A stretch of DNA of 64,000 nt from Pseudomonas syringae (GTDB taxonomy: Bacteria; Pseudomonadota; Gammaproteobacteria; Pseudomonadales; Pseudomonadaceae). The position numbers were made by a program, and so were the translations under genes. The stretch lies in the NCBI RefSeq assembly GCF_021605415.1, contig NZ_WKEQ01000025.1:1-64000 (forward strand), read 5' to 3'. The notes beneath the pieces are model-generated. The model saw only the letters and a list, made by a program, of their open reading frames with translations, was not told the origin of the DNA and made no database searches. Below are positions 56,762 through 64,000 of this stretch, in pieces (within the stretch, counting starts at the first letter, position 1; every line of letters starts with the position of its first letter).

Positions 56762-57502
56762 ATGCGCCGTCCTCAAAATAATTTAATTTCAAATATTCTT
56801 AAGTTGTTTCATGGGAATGCAGAGCAGCTCGCGGGTTTGTTTACTTCGATGTATATTAGCGCTGCAATAATAATAGCTAGTTTGCGCGCGGATGAAGTTG
56901 GCAGTTTGCCTTTGAATGAGCTTGGAGATTTTCTCGCCGGCGTTTTCGGGCCACTTGCTGTTCTTTGGCTAGTGCTTGGTTACTATCAACAAGGTCGTGA
57001 GCTGAAAATTAGCTCTCAAGCGCTCGTCGCGCAGTGTGTAGAACTTTCGAATTCCGTAAGTCAACAGCAGAAAGCCTTAGAAGTATCTACTGATCAGATG
57101 ATATTGGCAAAAGCAAAGCATGAGTTGGAGATGTTGGAGGTTGAAGAGTCTATTCGCCCTAGGGTTGATGTAGCTTATGTGAACTCGGGTATTTCCAATT
57201 CCGGCGAGTGGCTAAATTTCAATTTTCTAATTATTAATGCACCTGCCTACGGTCTGAGAATCTTCTGGTCTGATGCAGGTGGGGAATATGAAGTGCTGAC
57301 GGCAGGATATATCGGAACGCAGGCGAGAGAGAAATTCCAAGTTAATTTTCAAAAAAATGATGTGTGTATTAGTTTTAATATTACTGTGTCTTGTAAGAAT
57401 GTTCGGGGAAGGCCGTATGACTACCACTTCACCTATGATTCTTCTAACGGAAAGAGCTTCGTCGAAGCACATGAGCCATCGGCTCCAAAGTTGTTAGGTT
57501 AG
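56762..57502 (+). CDS. Membrane protein with LNELGDFLAG motif (second copy)
   Basis: The protein has 246 aa. It has two helices (SMYISAAIIIAS; LAGVFGPLAVLWLVLG), then the coiled coil (QQGRELKISSQALVAQCVELSNSVSQQQK) shared with the 6332 protein. The C-terminal domain differs. The gene is strongly AT-rich, and no good Shine-Dalgarno is visible. The function is unknown. Confidence 0.7.
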   Translation: MRRPQNNLISNILKLFHGNAEQLAGLFTSMYISAAIIIASLRADEVGSLPLNELGDFLAGVFGPLAVLWLVLGYYQQGRELKISSQALVAQCVELSNSVSQQQKALEVSTDQMILAKAKHELEMLEVEESIRPRVDVAYVNSGISNSGEWLNFNFLIINAPAYGLRIFWSDAGGEYEVLTAGYIGTQAREKFQVNFQKNDVCISFNITVSCKNVRGRPYDYHFTYDSSNGKSFVEAHEPSAPKLLG

Positions 57503-57611
57503 ATCGCCTCAGTTATTTATGTCTATTCAACTGGTACGGTATGGGGCTGTCCATCCATAACGTTGTATTTTCTCCACACCATTTGTTTACTACTTTGTTC
57601 GCTCATCGTTT

Positions 57612-57707
57612 CTATCGGCTCTTGATCATGGCTACCTCTTCGATGCCGCTGGTCGGCAAGTCCAGCCAGATTTGCCGTTTGCGTTGTTGGATTCTGAAGC
57701 GTCTCAC
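57612..57707 (-). CDS. 31-aa coupled small ORF
   Basis: GTGA overlaps the stop of the upstream gene. The frame RKRQIWLDLPTSGIEEV is shared with the 7061 ORF. Its last codons hold GAAGAGGT, the ribosome-binding site of a five-codon relic. It is a possible coupling peptide. Confidence 0.4.
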   Translation of the reverse strand: MRRFRIQQRKRQIWLDLPTSGIEEVAMIKSR

Positions 57708-58168
57708 GCTGCAACCTTCACCTGATTCCAGGCACCAACCGCTTCGAAGATGCGGTAGGCCCGGGCTTCGTCGAGCGACACAGCATCAGGAATCGCAATC
57801 CAGCCCGAGGCGACCAGGTGCTTCGGGTTGGCGCTGTCGCGGATCTCTTGGTAGCAATGCTCGATCACTTCTTCGAGGTGGTCGGAGAGATACACACCGT
57901 CGGGCGCGACCTCGACCGACTTCAGGTAGCGGTTGCCTGCTTGATCGATGCACAAGGCGCTGAGAAAGATCGTCCACCGGTGGGCGACCTCGCAGACTGC
58001 TTGGCCGATCTTCCCGGGTGCGATGTTCTTCAGCGACTTGTAATTGACCATGCCCTGCCGGCCGCTGGGGTCGATGTTCACGACGGCAACGTGGTTGGTG
58101 CTGATCAGGGCGCGGCACGAACGCTCGATCCGGGCCTTCAGGTTGTGAGGTTTCCGTTTCGACTTCAT
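57704..58168 (-). CDS. Hypothetical phage protein (154 aa)
   Basis: The protein contains ARIERSCRALISTNHVAVVNIDPSGRQGMVNYKSLKNIAPGKIGQAVCEVAHRWTIFLSALC, then YLKSVEVAPDGVYLSDHLEEVIEHCYQ. It reads as a mixed alpha/beta domain found in Pseudomonas phages near recombination genes. The start overlaps its upstream neighbour. The function is unknown. Confidence 0.65.
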   Translation of the reverse strand: MKSKRKPHNLKARIERSCRALISTNHVAVVNIDPSGRQGMVNYKSLKNIAPGKIGQAVCEVAHRWTIFLSALCIDQAGNRYLKSVEVAPDGVYLSDHLEEVIEHCYQEIRDSANPKHLVASGWIAIPDAVSLDEARAYRIFEAVGAWNQVKVAA

Positions 58169-58413
58169 AGCGAGTCCGCCATTTTGCGCAGCGCCTTCCG
58201 TTCGGCTGCCGATATCGGCTTGGGGCGCCGCTTCAGCGTCGTATCAGGGTCTATTTTCTGCGAGCGGGGCGGCGGCAGTGGTTTGCGCGGCGGACTTTTC
58301 AGTTGCTCGATTTGCCCGCCGGCGGCCGGGAACTGGGTGACCCGTGCCGAGATCGCATCGGCGCTTTGTCGCTGCTGCTCGACCAGGTTGAGGTGGTTGC
58401 TGATCATGATCAC
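58165..58413 (-). CDS. Small basic Pro-rich phage protein
   Basis: The protein has 82 aa. It ends in KSPPRKPLPPPRSQKIDPDTTLKRRPKPISAAERKAL, a disordered basic part. The start GTG overlaps the exonuclease gene stop. It is coupled within the operon. The function is unknown. Confidence 0.55.
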   Translation of the reverse strand: MIMISNHLNLVEQQRQSADAISARVTQFPAAGGQIEQLKSPPRKPLPPPRSQKIDPDTTLKRRPKPISAAERKALRKMADSL

Positions 58414-59078
58414 GCTCCTAATCTATGGGCCTGCGCCCGCGCTTTGTCCGCGACTTCATCGACCATCCTGCCAAGCTCCAGATTGAACTGAACCAGTTCT
58501 TGATGAAGCATCGCGATGTACTCGTCATCGCGCTTAATGGTCTCGATGTACAGCCGGCAGTCTTCGTCTTGGCGCGGATCGAACGACAGGAAATCCCACC
58601 ATTCCCGGCCCGTGACGAACATGCAGCCCTGAACCTGCGGCTTGTGTTCGTCGGGCATTCCTTCGAGCCAGGTGCGGACGTGGACGGCTTCGTTGAATGG
58701 ACACTTCGACTCAATGCCTCCGTCCTCACCAATCAAGCCGTCCGGCGAACAGCCCAGCCAGTCGTATTTTGGGTGAACCACAAAGCCCGACTTGATGACG
58801 GTGTTGCCGGTCAGAATTTCGTAAAAGTCGTGACTCGACTGCTCGACCTCGGTACCCCACGCCATCGACTTGCTGCTGACCGAATGTTTCGACCGGTTAG
58901 CCAAGCGTTCGAAGGCCAGTTCGCGCATGTAGGTGGTTCGGGCGGCAAGCGGCTTGCGTTTGCCATGCTTGTCACGATCCCCCCAAGCAACTACATCCTT
59001 GAACCGGCTCGCTGTAAGGCGCCCGCTGCGATCCTGATGCCATTGCTCGGTGCGCTGAAGATCTACTGAGGCGTTCAT
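58410..59078 (-). CDS. YqaJ-type phage recombination exonuclease
   Basis: The protein has 222 aa. RTEQWHQDRSGRLTASRF, AMAWGTEVEQSSHDFYE (as SKSMAWGTE), SPDGLIGEDGGIESKCPF and VQGCMFVTGREWWDFLSF match the YqaJ/lambda Exo nuclease with the D...E-x-K catalytic centre. It would process ends for phage recombination. Its partner annealing protein is not seen and may have been in the deleted part. Confidence 0.9.
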   Translation of the reverse strand: MNASVDLQRTEQWHQDRSGRLTASRFKDVVAWGDRDKHGKRKPLAARTTYMRELAFERLANRSKHSVSSKSMAWGTEVEQSSHDFYEILTGNTVIKSGFVVHPKYDWLGCSPDGLIGEDGGIESKCPFNEAVHVRTWLEGMPDEHKPQVQGCMFVTGREWWDFLSFDPRQDEDCRLYIETIKRDDEYIAMLHQELVQFNLELGRMVDEVADKARAQAHRLGA

Positions 59079-59265
59079 TGGTCACCGCCCTGCAGGTCGT
59101 TGTCGGCATTGGCGCTTGAGCCTTCGTTGAGGGTCCCGTTACATGGCTACCCCTCTTGTTCGTTGCCGCTACTGGCGCCCTCGGCCAGCCACGGAGAAGA
59201 TGCAGGTGGGCGGTTATAGGCCGCAGTTTCGTCCGCATCGGAGAGTGATCGAAACACCGGGACGC

Positions 59266-59814
59266 TATCTTTCGGTGAATGCTTCGTCCATCACTGATGC
59301 AATCGCGCTGGGTGCGATCAAGCTGATCGCCAAGGCGCTGCCCAAGACTTATGCCAATCCGTCCAACCACCAGGCCCGGGAAGATATGGCCACCGCCAGC
59401 CTGATGGCCGGCATGGCATTTGGCAACGCAGGGGTAGGCGCGGTGCATGCGCTGGCGTATCCATTGGGCGGCCGGTTCAACATCGCCCATGGTGTCAGCA
59501 ACGCCTTGCTGCTGCCGTACGTAATGGAGTGGAACAAGATGGCCTGCGTCGAGCGCTTCCGTGACATCGCCGAAGCCATGGGTGTGCGTGTCGCCGACCT
59601 GAACGACAAGGATGCGGCGGATCAGGCTGTCAAAGCCATGGCGGATCTATGCGCCGCTGTGGATATCCCAACCGGTATGCGCAGTTTCAACGTGCCCGAG
59701 GACGCCATCCCGGCGATGGCCGAAGAGGCCAGCGAGATCGACCGTTTGATGCGAAACAACCCGCGAAAGTTGACCGCCACCGATATTGAGAAAATCTACC
59801 GCGCAGCCTACTGA
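59266..59814 (+). pseudogene. C-terminal part of an iron-containing alcohol dehydrogenase
   Basis: From YLSVNASSITDA the sequence follows the Fe-ADH family to the end, with the metal-binding His in GAVHALAYPLGG and FNIAHGVSNAL. The N-terminal NAD-binding half is missing. A longer open frame begins in prophage DNA at 59143, so a hybrid protein might be made but could not bind the cofactor. It is probably inactive. Confidence 0.88.
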
Positions 59815-59890
59815 GCCCGAAAAGCTGCGACGCCCCAGCCTGCCGGCTCGGGCATCTGACATCACAAGACCAACAATACAGGTGTACTCA

Positions 59891-61333
59891 ATGTCCAACA
59901 CTACTGCACAGCGGTGCGAAAGCCCGTACATCCCGCTGGGCCCTTTCAAGGTCCGGTTACCGTTCATTCACTACAAAGTCGAGCTGCCGGACTACCTGCA
60001 AGGGTTGCTGATGTGCGCCGTGGATCTGGCCGCCATTCCGCTGATGACCGAATTGCTCGGCATGCCATTTGAGGTCGCGCTGGCGGTCGTGATGCTCAAC
60101 GGATTGCTTTACCTCGTGCACCATTTACTCGGTGACCCGACCGTACCGGGCTGGATTACCCCGGCGGTACCACTGTTGATGGCTTACTGTGCTCAATTTC
60201 CAATGGGCCCGGAGCGTGTCCATGCCTTGATTGCCTTCCAGTTGATGTTGGGGGTTTTTTCAATTGCCCTAGGGGCGACCGGGATGGCGAAGAAGGTTGT
60301 GGAATATGTGCCCTCCGCGATCAAGTCAGGGATTATCGTCGGTGCCGGCTTGAGTGCGGTGATTGCGGTGTTCCAGGTCGGTGGCAAATTCAATGTGTTG
60401 CCGTGGACCATCTCCATTACGGTCGGCATCGCCTTCTATCTGATCTTCTCCCAGCACTTCAACGAGCTGAAGCAGCGCAACCGCTTCTGGTGGAACTTCG
60501 CCAAACTGGGGATCCTGCCAATCATTCTGTTGGCGGTAGTGATTGCACCGCTGTTCGGTGAGGCGCCATGGCCAACCATTCAGTGGGGCATCAGCAAACC
60601 GGATTTCGCCGGGCTGTGGAGCGACTACACCGTGTTCGGCCTGGGCATGCCGCCACTGTCGATGTTCATCTCCGCGCTGCCGACCATGCTGGCGGTGTAC
60701 ATCATTGTCTTCGGCGATGTGCTTAGTGCGAAATCGCTCCTCGATGAGGCGGAAACTGTCCGAACTGACGAAGTCGTCGACTACAACGCCGATCGCTCTC
60801 ACCTGATCTTCGGCGCGCGTAATGCGTTCATGAGTATCTTTGGCCCGGATGTCGCCATGTGCGGCCCAAAATGGGCGGCGATGCTGGTGGTGGTGATCGA
60901 GCGTTTTAAAGGTGGGCCGAAGGCGATGAAGTCCATTATCGGCGGTGTCGGGTCGTTCCGTTGGGGGACCAACACCGGTCTGCTGTTGTTGCCTGTAGTG
61001 ACTCTGGTACAGCCGATTCTCGGTGTTGCTCTGTCGCTGACGTTGCTGATCCAGGGGTATGTGAGTGTGCGTCTGGGTATCCTTGAAGCTCGTAGCCAAC
61101 GCGACTTGGGTATCGCGGGCGTGATCGGTGCGGTACTGGCGATCAAGGGGGCGAGCTGGGCATTCGGGATTGGCGTTGTGTTGTGTTTGCTGATCTACGG
61201 CAAAAATTTCTTCAAGGGTGAGGTGGATGGGACATTTGCCAAGGATCTGAAGGCGGCCGATACCAAGCCAGCCAAAGGTGCCGAGTCGCCCACCACTACC
61301 AAGCGGGTAGCAGAAGATGCTATGGCTGACTGA
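59891..61333 (+). CDS. NCS2-like membrane permease
   Basis: The protein has 480 aa from MSNTTAQRCE. About twelve membrane helices are visible. FGARNAFMSIFGPDVAMCGPKWAAM and GMPPLSMFISALPTMLAVYIIVFGDVLSAKSLL are conserved stretches with the general style of nucleobase/xanthine permeases. The substrate is not known. It probably formed an operon with the alcohol dehydrogenase, so its promoter may have been lost. Confidence 0.75.
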   Translation: MSNTTAQRCESPYIPLGPFKVRLPFIHYKVELPDYLQGLLMCAVDLAAIPLMTELLGMPFEVALAVVMLNGLLYLVHHLLGDPTVPGWITPAVPLLMAYCAQFPMGPERVHALIAFQLMLGVFSIALGATGMAKKVVEYVPSAIKSGIIVGAGLSAVIAVFQVGGKFNVLPWTISITVGIAFYLIFSQHFNELKQRNRFWWNFAKLGILPIILLAVVIAPLFGEAPWPTIQWGISKPDFAGLWSDYTVFGLGMPPLSMFISALPTMLAVYIIVFGDVLSAKSLLDEAETVRTDEVVDYNADRSHLIFGARNAFMSIFGPDVAMCGPKWAAMLVVVIERFKGGPKAMKSIIGGVGSFRWGTNTGLLLLPVVTLVQPILGVALSLTLLIQGYVSVRLGILEARSQRDLGIAGVIGAVLAIKGASWAFGIGVVLCLLIYGKNFFKGEVDGTFAKDLKAADTKPAKGAESPTTTKRVAEDAMAD

Positions 61334-61372
61334 CAGGTCTGAGTCGCTCGGTCTGACACTATTGTGCTGAGC

Positions 61373-61438
61373 TTCCTCCCACAGGTTTTGTATTGATCAG
61401 GCCCTCTGTGATCAACACTCATCCATTGGTGGGAGGAA
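61373..61438. repeat. Nested inverted repeats
   Basis: Outer arms TTCCTCCCAC and GTGGGAGGAA (10 bp, perfect) enclose inner arms TTGATCA and TGATCAA (7 bp, perfect). It may be a REP/BIME-type element or a long terminator for the permease gene. Confidence 0.5.
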
Positions 61439-61642
61439 CCAACGCTCAGGCGCACCGCACGACCGAGAATGGGAAGATCACGAATGACTCGCTCGCAATA
61501 CTCATGCGTGATTGAGCAGATTTTTTGGCACCCGCCACAGGAAGGAAATCGGTTTTGTTAGATGTGTTTGTTCGCACGAACATCATCAACCAAATCGGCG
61601 TTCTTGTTTCTGTGTTTCCCGGGATTGCGTGAAGAACCAAAG

Positions 61643-61672
61643 AAAAGCCCGCGTCTTGAGCGCGGGCTAAAG
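61643..61672 (-). terminator. Terminator of the secreted Gly-rich protein gene
   Basis: AGCCCGCGTC-TTGA-type stem GCGCGGGCT. Reading leftward it ends in TTTTCTTT. Confidence 0.75.
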
Positions 61673-61747
61673 GGATCACATAGGAGCTGTAGCTACAATA
61701 AAAGGCTGAACGTGAAAACCTTGTGAAAGGCGGGATAGGCTGCAAAT

Positions 61748-62059
61748 TTAACTACCAGATCCGTTCCCACCGCTTCCCCCTTTCCCATCACCTCCGCCTT
61801 TCGAGCCACCTGATGGGGTCGGGCCGTTGTCGGTCGTTCCTGAGTCGGCACCGTTGGAAACCGATCCGGTTTTTCCATCTATTCCTTTCGTCGATGTACC
61901 AGCGTCTGTACCGGTGCCTACGCCATTGGATTGATCGGATTGTGGCATCGCGGTGCCCGGTGGCAGCGCTGAGCCCTCAGTCGTTTTTTCTGCGGCGATG
62001 GCACTGAGCGAGGAAATGGAGAGGATGCTGGCGAGCGTTAGTGCAGCGAATGCTTTCAT
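61748..62059 (-). CDS. Secreted Gly/Ser/Thr-rich protein
   Basis: The protein has 103 aa. The signal peptide is MKAFAALTLASILSISSLSAIAA. The mature part is low complexity (GVGTGTDAGTSTKG, SKGGGDGKGGSGGNGSGS) and likely disordered. Small proteins of this kind are common in pseudomonads. The function is unknown. Confidence 0.65.
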   Translation of the reverse strand: MKAFAALTLASILSISSLSAIAAEKTTEGSALPPGTAMPQSDQSNGVGTGTDAGTSTKGIDGKTGSVSNGADSGTTDNGPTPSGGSKGGGDGKGGSGGNGSGS

Positions 62060-62323
62060 TTCAATTCTTCCGTGCAGTTGGTGTACTGCGTTGGAAAATC
62101 AGTGGGTGGGGAAGGTGCCAGGCGCCAGACGAGTGGCTGTTCGGTTCACCTGGTCTCAAAGCACCCACCAGGGTTCGATCTTGTGGGTCAGACATTGCAC
62201 AAGAACACCCGGCCATAATTTCGGGTCTTTATCGTCCGCTCGTCGACATCGCAGCACTTCTTGTCCGGGCTCATCCTCAGACGTATATGCGCAGAACCTG
62301 CGCCCCAAAGAGGAGAGCGTGCC

Positions 62324-62539
62324 ATGGTAGATGACAATAACGGCCCTGAAGCCCCATACCCGGGCCCAGATGAGAAAGCGCCAGATTCAGGCGAAGGCCA
62401 TGATTCGGGTCTTGAACGAGCCAGTTCTGAGCCCAAGCAGGGGACTGACGAGAGACCGGAAGATTGGAATCCGCCGCCTGGAAATCCCGGCTCTGACCAA
62501 GACGCTCAGACTGATCGGGAAAATGGCGGCGCAAAATAG
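62324..62539 (+). CDS. Small hydrophilic protein (71 aa)
   Basis: The protein begins MVDDNNGPEAPYPGPDEKAP and is rich in Pro, Asp, Glu and Gly, probably disordered. AGAGGAGAG precedes the ATG, and the composition is like stress-related hydrophilins. It has a terminator after it. The function is unknown. Confidence 0.6.
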   Translation: MVDDNNGPEAPYPGPDEKAPDSGEGHDSGLERASSEPKQGTDERPEDWNPPPGNPGSDQDAQTDRENGGAK

Positions 62540-62617
62540 ACTCCGGTCACCTAGCGGTCACAAGAACCTGAATGCTTGAAAGCACTCCATTGCGTTGGTA
62601 ATTCCCGGATAAAGCCG

Positions 62618-62652
62618 TAAAAAAGCCGATCAGTCACAGATCGGCTTTTTCG
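62618..62652 (+). terminator. Terminator between convergent small genes
   Basis: AAAAAAGCCGATC-AGTCACA-GATCGGCTTTTTT works in both directions. Confidence 0.85.
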
Positions 62653-62668
62653 TACCTTGTCACTGCGT

Positions 62669-62884
62669 TCAGCTATTCTTCGCGTTCAGTTTGCGAAGCT
62701 CTTCATAAGTTGCCGACTGTACAAACCAGAAGCCGGAAATAATGCACCAGCTCAGAGTGCCTACAACGAATGTGCCGAGACCGGCGAGAAAGCTGTTGCT
62801 TAGCATCACCAATGCGGCGATCCAGATGACTGCAAGTGCAACATAGAGCACGATGTTGTTTACGCCGATAACGAAGTCTTTCAC
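62669..62884 (-). CDS. Small two-TM membrane protein
   Basis: About 71 aa are read from a GTG behind AAAGGAATG; ATGs at 62944-62947 give a longer version with an odd N-terminus. Two membrane helices are visible (NNIVLYVALAVIWIAALVML; GLGTFVVGTLSWCIISGFWFV). The start VKDFVIGVNNIVLY is like other small inner-membrane proteins of this type. The function is unknown. Confidence 0.6.
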   Translation of the reverse strand: MKDFVIGVNNIVLYVALAVIWIAALVMLSNSFLAGLGTFVVGTLSWCIISGFWFVQSATYEELRKLNAKNS

Positions 62885-63143
62885 GAGCATTCCTTTATTT
62901 ATGATGTCCTCTGCCACCCCTGCATGGGATGTCAGTGTCGACATCATATTGCCATCTCTGCACTTCCTGCTAGTCGCTTTGTACACTGAATATCAATCTG
63001 GCGCTGGAGAATGCGTCATCCGAAAGCTTCTTCGATTGCAACTTACTCACTCGATGAAAATTCATTACACGCCGGGACTGCTGGCCCCTTGATGTCTGAA
63101 ACAACGGCAAACTCCCTTTTTTTCAGAAGGTTAGGACGGCCTT

Positions 63144-63473
63144 ATGCGGATGTTTGTCAAAACCGTTGCAACGCTTTCCTTGTTTTTTCTGGCGTTCGGG
63201 GCGGAGGCGAGGCAGTTGACGAAGAGTCACCGTTTTGCCTGTAGCTGGGGATCGGATATCGCGGCAGGCGCGCAGCAGTCAAAGTTGTCAGGTATTTCTC
63301 TTTACGGCGCCAGGAAGCGTTTGCAGGTGCGCAAGTTCCAGCAACCGTGGATGCGGATGACGGCGATGGGGATTACTGAGCAAACCTACAACAGCGCTTC
63401 ACGCCTCAAGCCGGCGGCGGTGAAGCAGACCTATTATGAGCAATGTGTTCGCCATGAGTTGGCGCAGCGATAA
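63144..63473 (+). CDS. Small exported protein (109 aa)
   Basis: The protein has a signal peptide (MRMFVKTVATLSLFFLAFGAEA) and a basic mature part with Cys (FACSWGSDIAAGAQQSKLSG ... YYEQCVRHELAQR). It probably is periplasmic with one disulfide. A weak AGGTTAGG precedes the ATG. The function is unknown. Confidence 0.65.
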   Translation: MRMFVKTVATLSLFFLAFGAEARQLTKSHRFACSWGSDIAAGAQQSKLSGISLYGARKRLQVRKFQQPWMRMTAMGITEQTYNSASRLKPAAVKQTYYEQCVRHELAQR

Positions 63474-63478
63474 AGGTC

Positions 63479-63511
63479 CGAGCCCAGCCGAACACGCTGG
63501 GCTTTTTTTGG
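63479..63511 (+). terminator. Terminator
   Basis: AGCCCAGC-CGAACAC-GCTGGGCT is followed by TTTTTT. Confidence 0.85.
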
Positions 63512-63645
63512 CTCGCTGCCAATCTTGTGTTACTTCTCGCTTTCGCAATTATCCGTCCAGCCGAAGACGAAGCGATCGACCCACGTGTCGAACCGTGTTT
63601 CGTATCTTTCGCTAGTGGCGAGATCACCTATTGAGTTGCAGATTT

Positions 63646-64000
63646 ATGCCCACAGTTTCCCGCCTCACCGCTCTGCTTGATCAGTCCCGCCGCGCCTTGC
63701 TGTTGGTCTGGGGCACTTCTCGTGGATTGCTACTGGGGTTGGTGCTCGCAACAGTTGTAGCGGGTGTGCTGCCGGCGCTGGCCGCGTGGTTGGGGCAACG
63801 CATTGTCGATGCAGTGGTGACTGCAATGCAGACGCATGCGCAGCTAGGCAGTGCACCGCTTTGGCCGGTGCTGCGTTTTGTGTTGCTGGAGGCCGGAGTG
63901 CTGGCGCTGTTGTCTGGCACGCAGCGGGCGCTGTCGGTGCAGCAGTCGCTGTTGCGGGTGCAGTTGGGACAGAGAGTCAACACACTGATTCTAGAAAAAG
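63646..64000 (+). CDS. ABC exporter permease domain, N-terminal part (cut by window end)
   Basis: 118 codons are open to the window end. The start MPTVSRLTALLDQSRRAL is followed by membrane segments (SRGLLLGLVLATVVAGVLPALAAWLG and VLRFVLLEAGVLALLSGTQRAL), then VQQSLLRVQLGQRVNTLILEK, the usual layout of the TMD of a type 1 ABC exporter fused to its ATPase. The ATPase lies outside the window. The substrate is unknown. Confidence 0.75.
   Translation, partial: MPTVSRLTALLDQSRRALLLVWGTSRGLLLGLVLATVVAGVLPALAAWLGQRIVDAVVTAMQTHAQLGSAPLWPVLRFVLLEAGVLALLSGTQRALSVQQSLLRVQLGQRVNTLILEK

Larger units (their letters stand above)
48838..59265. mobile_element. Remnant prophage 2 in tRNA-Pro(GGG)
   Basis: An integrase faces the tRNA and is followed by a leftward early arm with the same plan as prophage 1. 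The control, replication, structural and lysis regions are gone. No second copy of the tRNA 3' end was seen near the right border. The right edge joins directly to a truncated alcohol dehydrogenase, so the deletion took both phage and host DNA. The element cannot excise normally. Confidence 0.88.
61334..61747. other. Intergenic region with nested palindromes; no gene
   Basis: A leftward open frame (61446-61745) has no start signal or protein-like pattern. The stretch holds the nested palindromes at 61373-61438 and a terminator at 61643-61672. Confidence 0.45.

Noticed and set aside
48838..59265. A tRNA-Pro 3' end repeat (attR) near the right end of prophage 2
   Set aside because: No copy of the T-arm/acceptor sequence was found up to 59300, consistent with its deletion.
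61446..61745. A 99-aa leftward ORF
   Set aside because: It includes a terminator and has no start signal; the true gene ends at 61748.

Overview
The window looks like a chromosome segment of a fluorescent-group Pseudomonas. The evidence is the core run thrS-infC-rpmI-rplT-pheS-pheT-ihfA-MerR-tRNA-Pro, a CsrA/RsmA gene, a periplasmic glutaminase-asparaginase, a DUF1654 gene and an rbs operon with a LacI-type regulator. No database search was possible. Family names rest on motif recognition and percentages are not given unless counted by eye.

Region 1 (1-26378) is a defective lambda-like prophage in tRNA-Val(GAC). It is bounded by an 84-bp perfect direct repeat (13-96 and 26295-26378). A leftward early arm (int, excisionase-like, methyltransferases, small cargo genes) runs back from a control region containing OL-like sites (8918-8960), a CI-type repressor, OR-like sites (10881-10957) and a Cro-like gene. 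The rightward arm holds CII, Rha, an O-like gene with an iteron array inside it, a P-like gene and small nin-type genes. It then jumps, through an in-frame fusion at about 15610, straight to the tail genes L(C-terminus)-K-I-J, fibre genes and a SleB-type lysin. Terminase, head, tail tube, tape measure and the expected Q region are absent. Four candidate LexA boxes occur in the window, three of them in this prophage.

Region 2 (26379-48760) is host chromosome. It starts with a relic of another integrase 3' end and a zinc-ribbon ORF, then DUF2214, csrA, a SPOR-like lipoprotein, a LexA-box DUF1654-endonuclease I pair, ansB, and an FlxA-like gene. The ribose operon rbsBACRKD follows, ending in a nucleoside hydrolase with a signal peptide. 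It probably cleaves nucleosides in the periplasm and feeds ribose to the transporter. The translation cluster thrS to ihfA/MerR completes the region. The thrS leader carries a hairpin that mimics the tRNA-Thr(GGU) anticodon arm.

Region 3 (48761-59265) is a second, more degraded prophage in tRNA-Pro(GGG). Its integrase differs, but its left arm shares many genes with prophage 1: a 98-aa protein, a DUF4406 protein, a C5-methyltransferase (frameshifted here), a two-TM membrane protein, a 17-codon mini-ORF and a 5'-UTR hairpin cassette. Its right half is gone, and the break joins phage DNA to the C-terminal part of an iron alcohol dehydrogenase.

Region 4 (59266-64000) holds the alcohol dehydrogenase remnant, an NCS2-like permease, several small secreted or membrane proteins and the start of an ABC exporter cut by the window edge. 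The most unusual items are the frame-cycling iterons, the LexA box-DUF1654 association, the shared CCGGC-N5-GCCGG leader hairpin of prophage cargo genes, the thrS anticodon mimic and the two deletion junctions.
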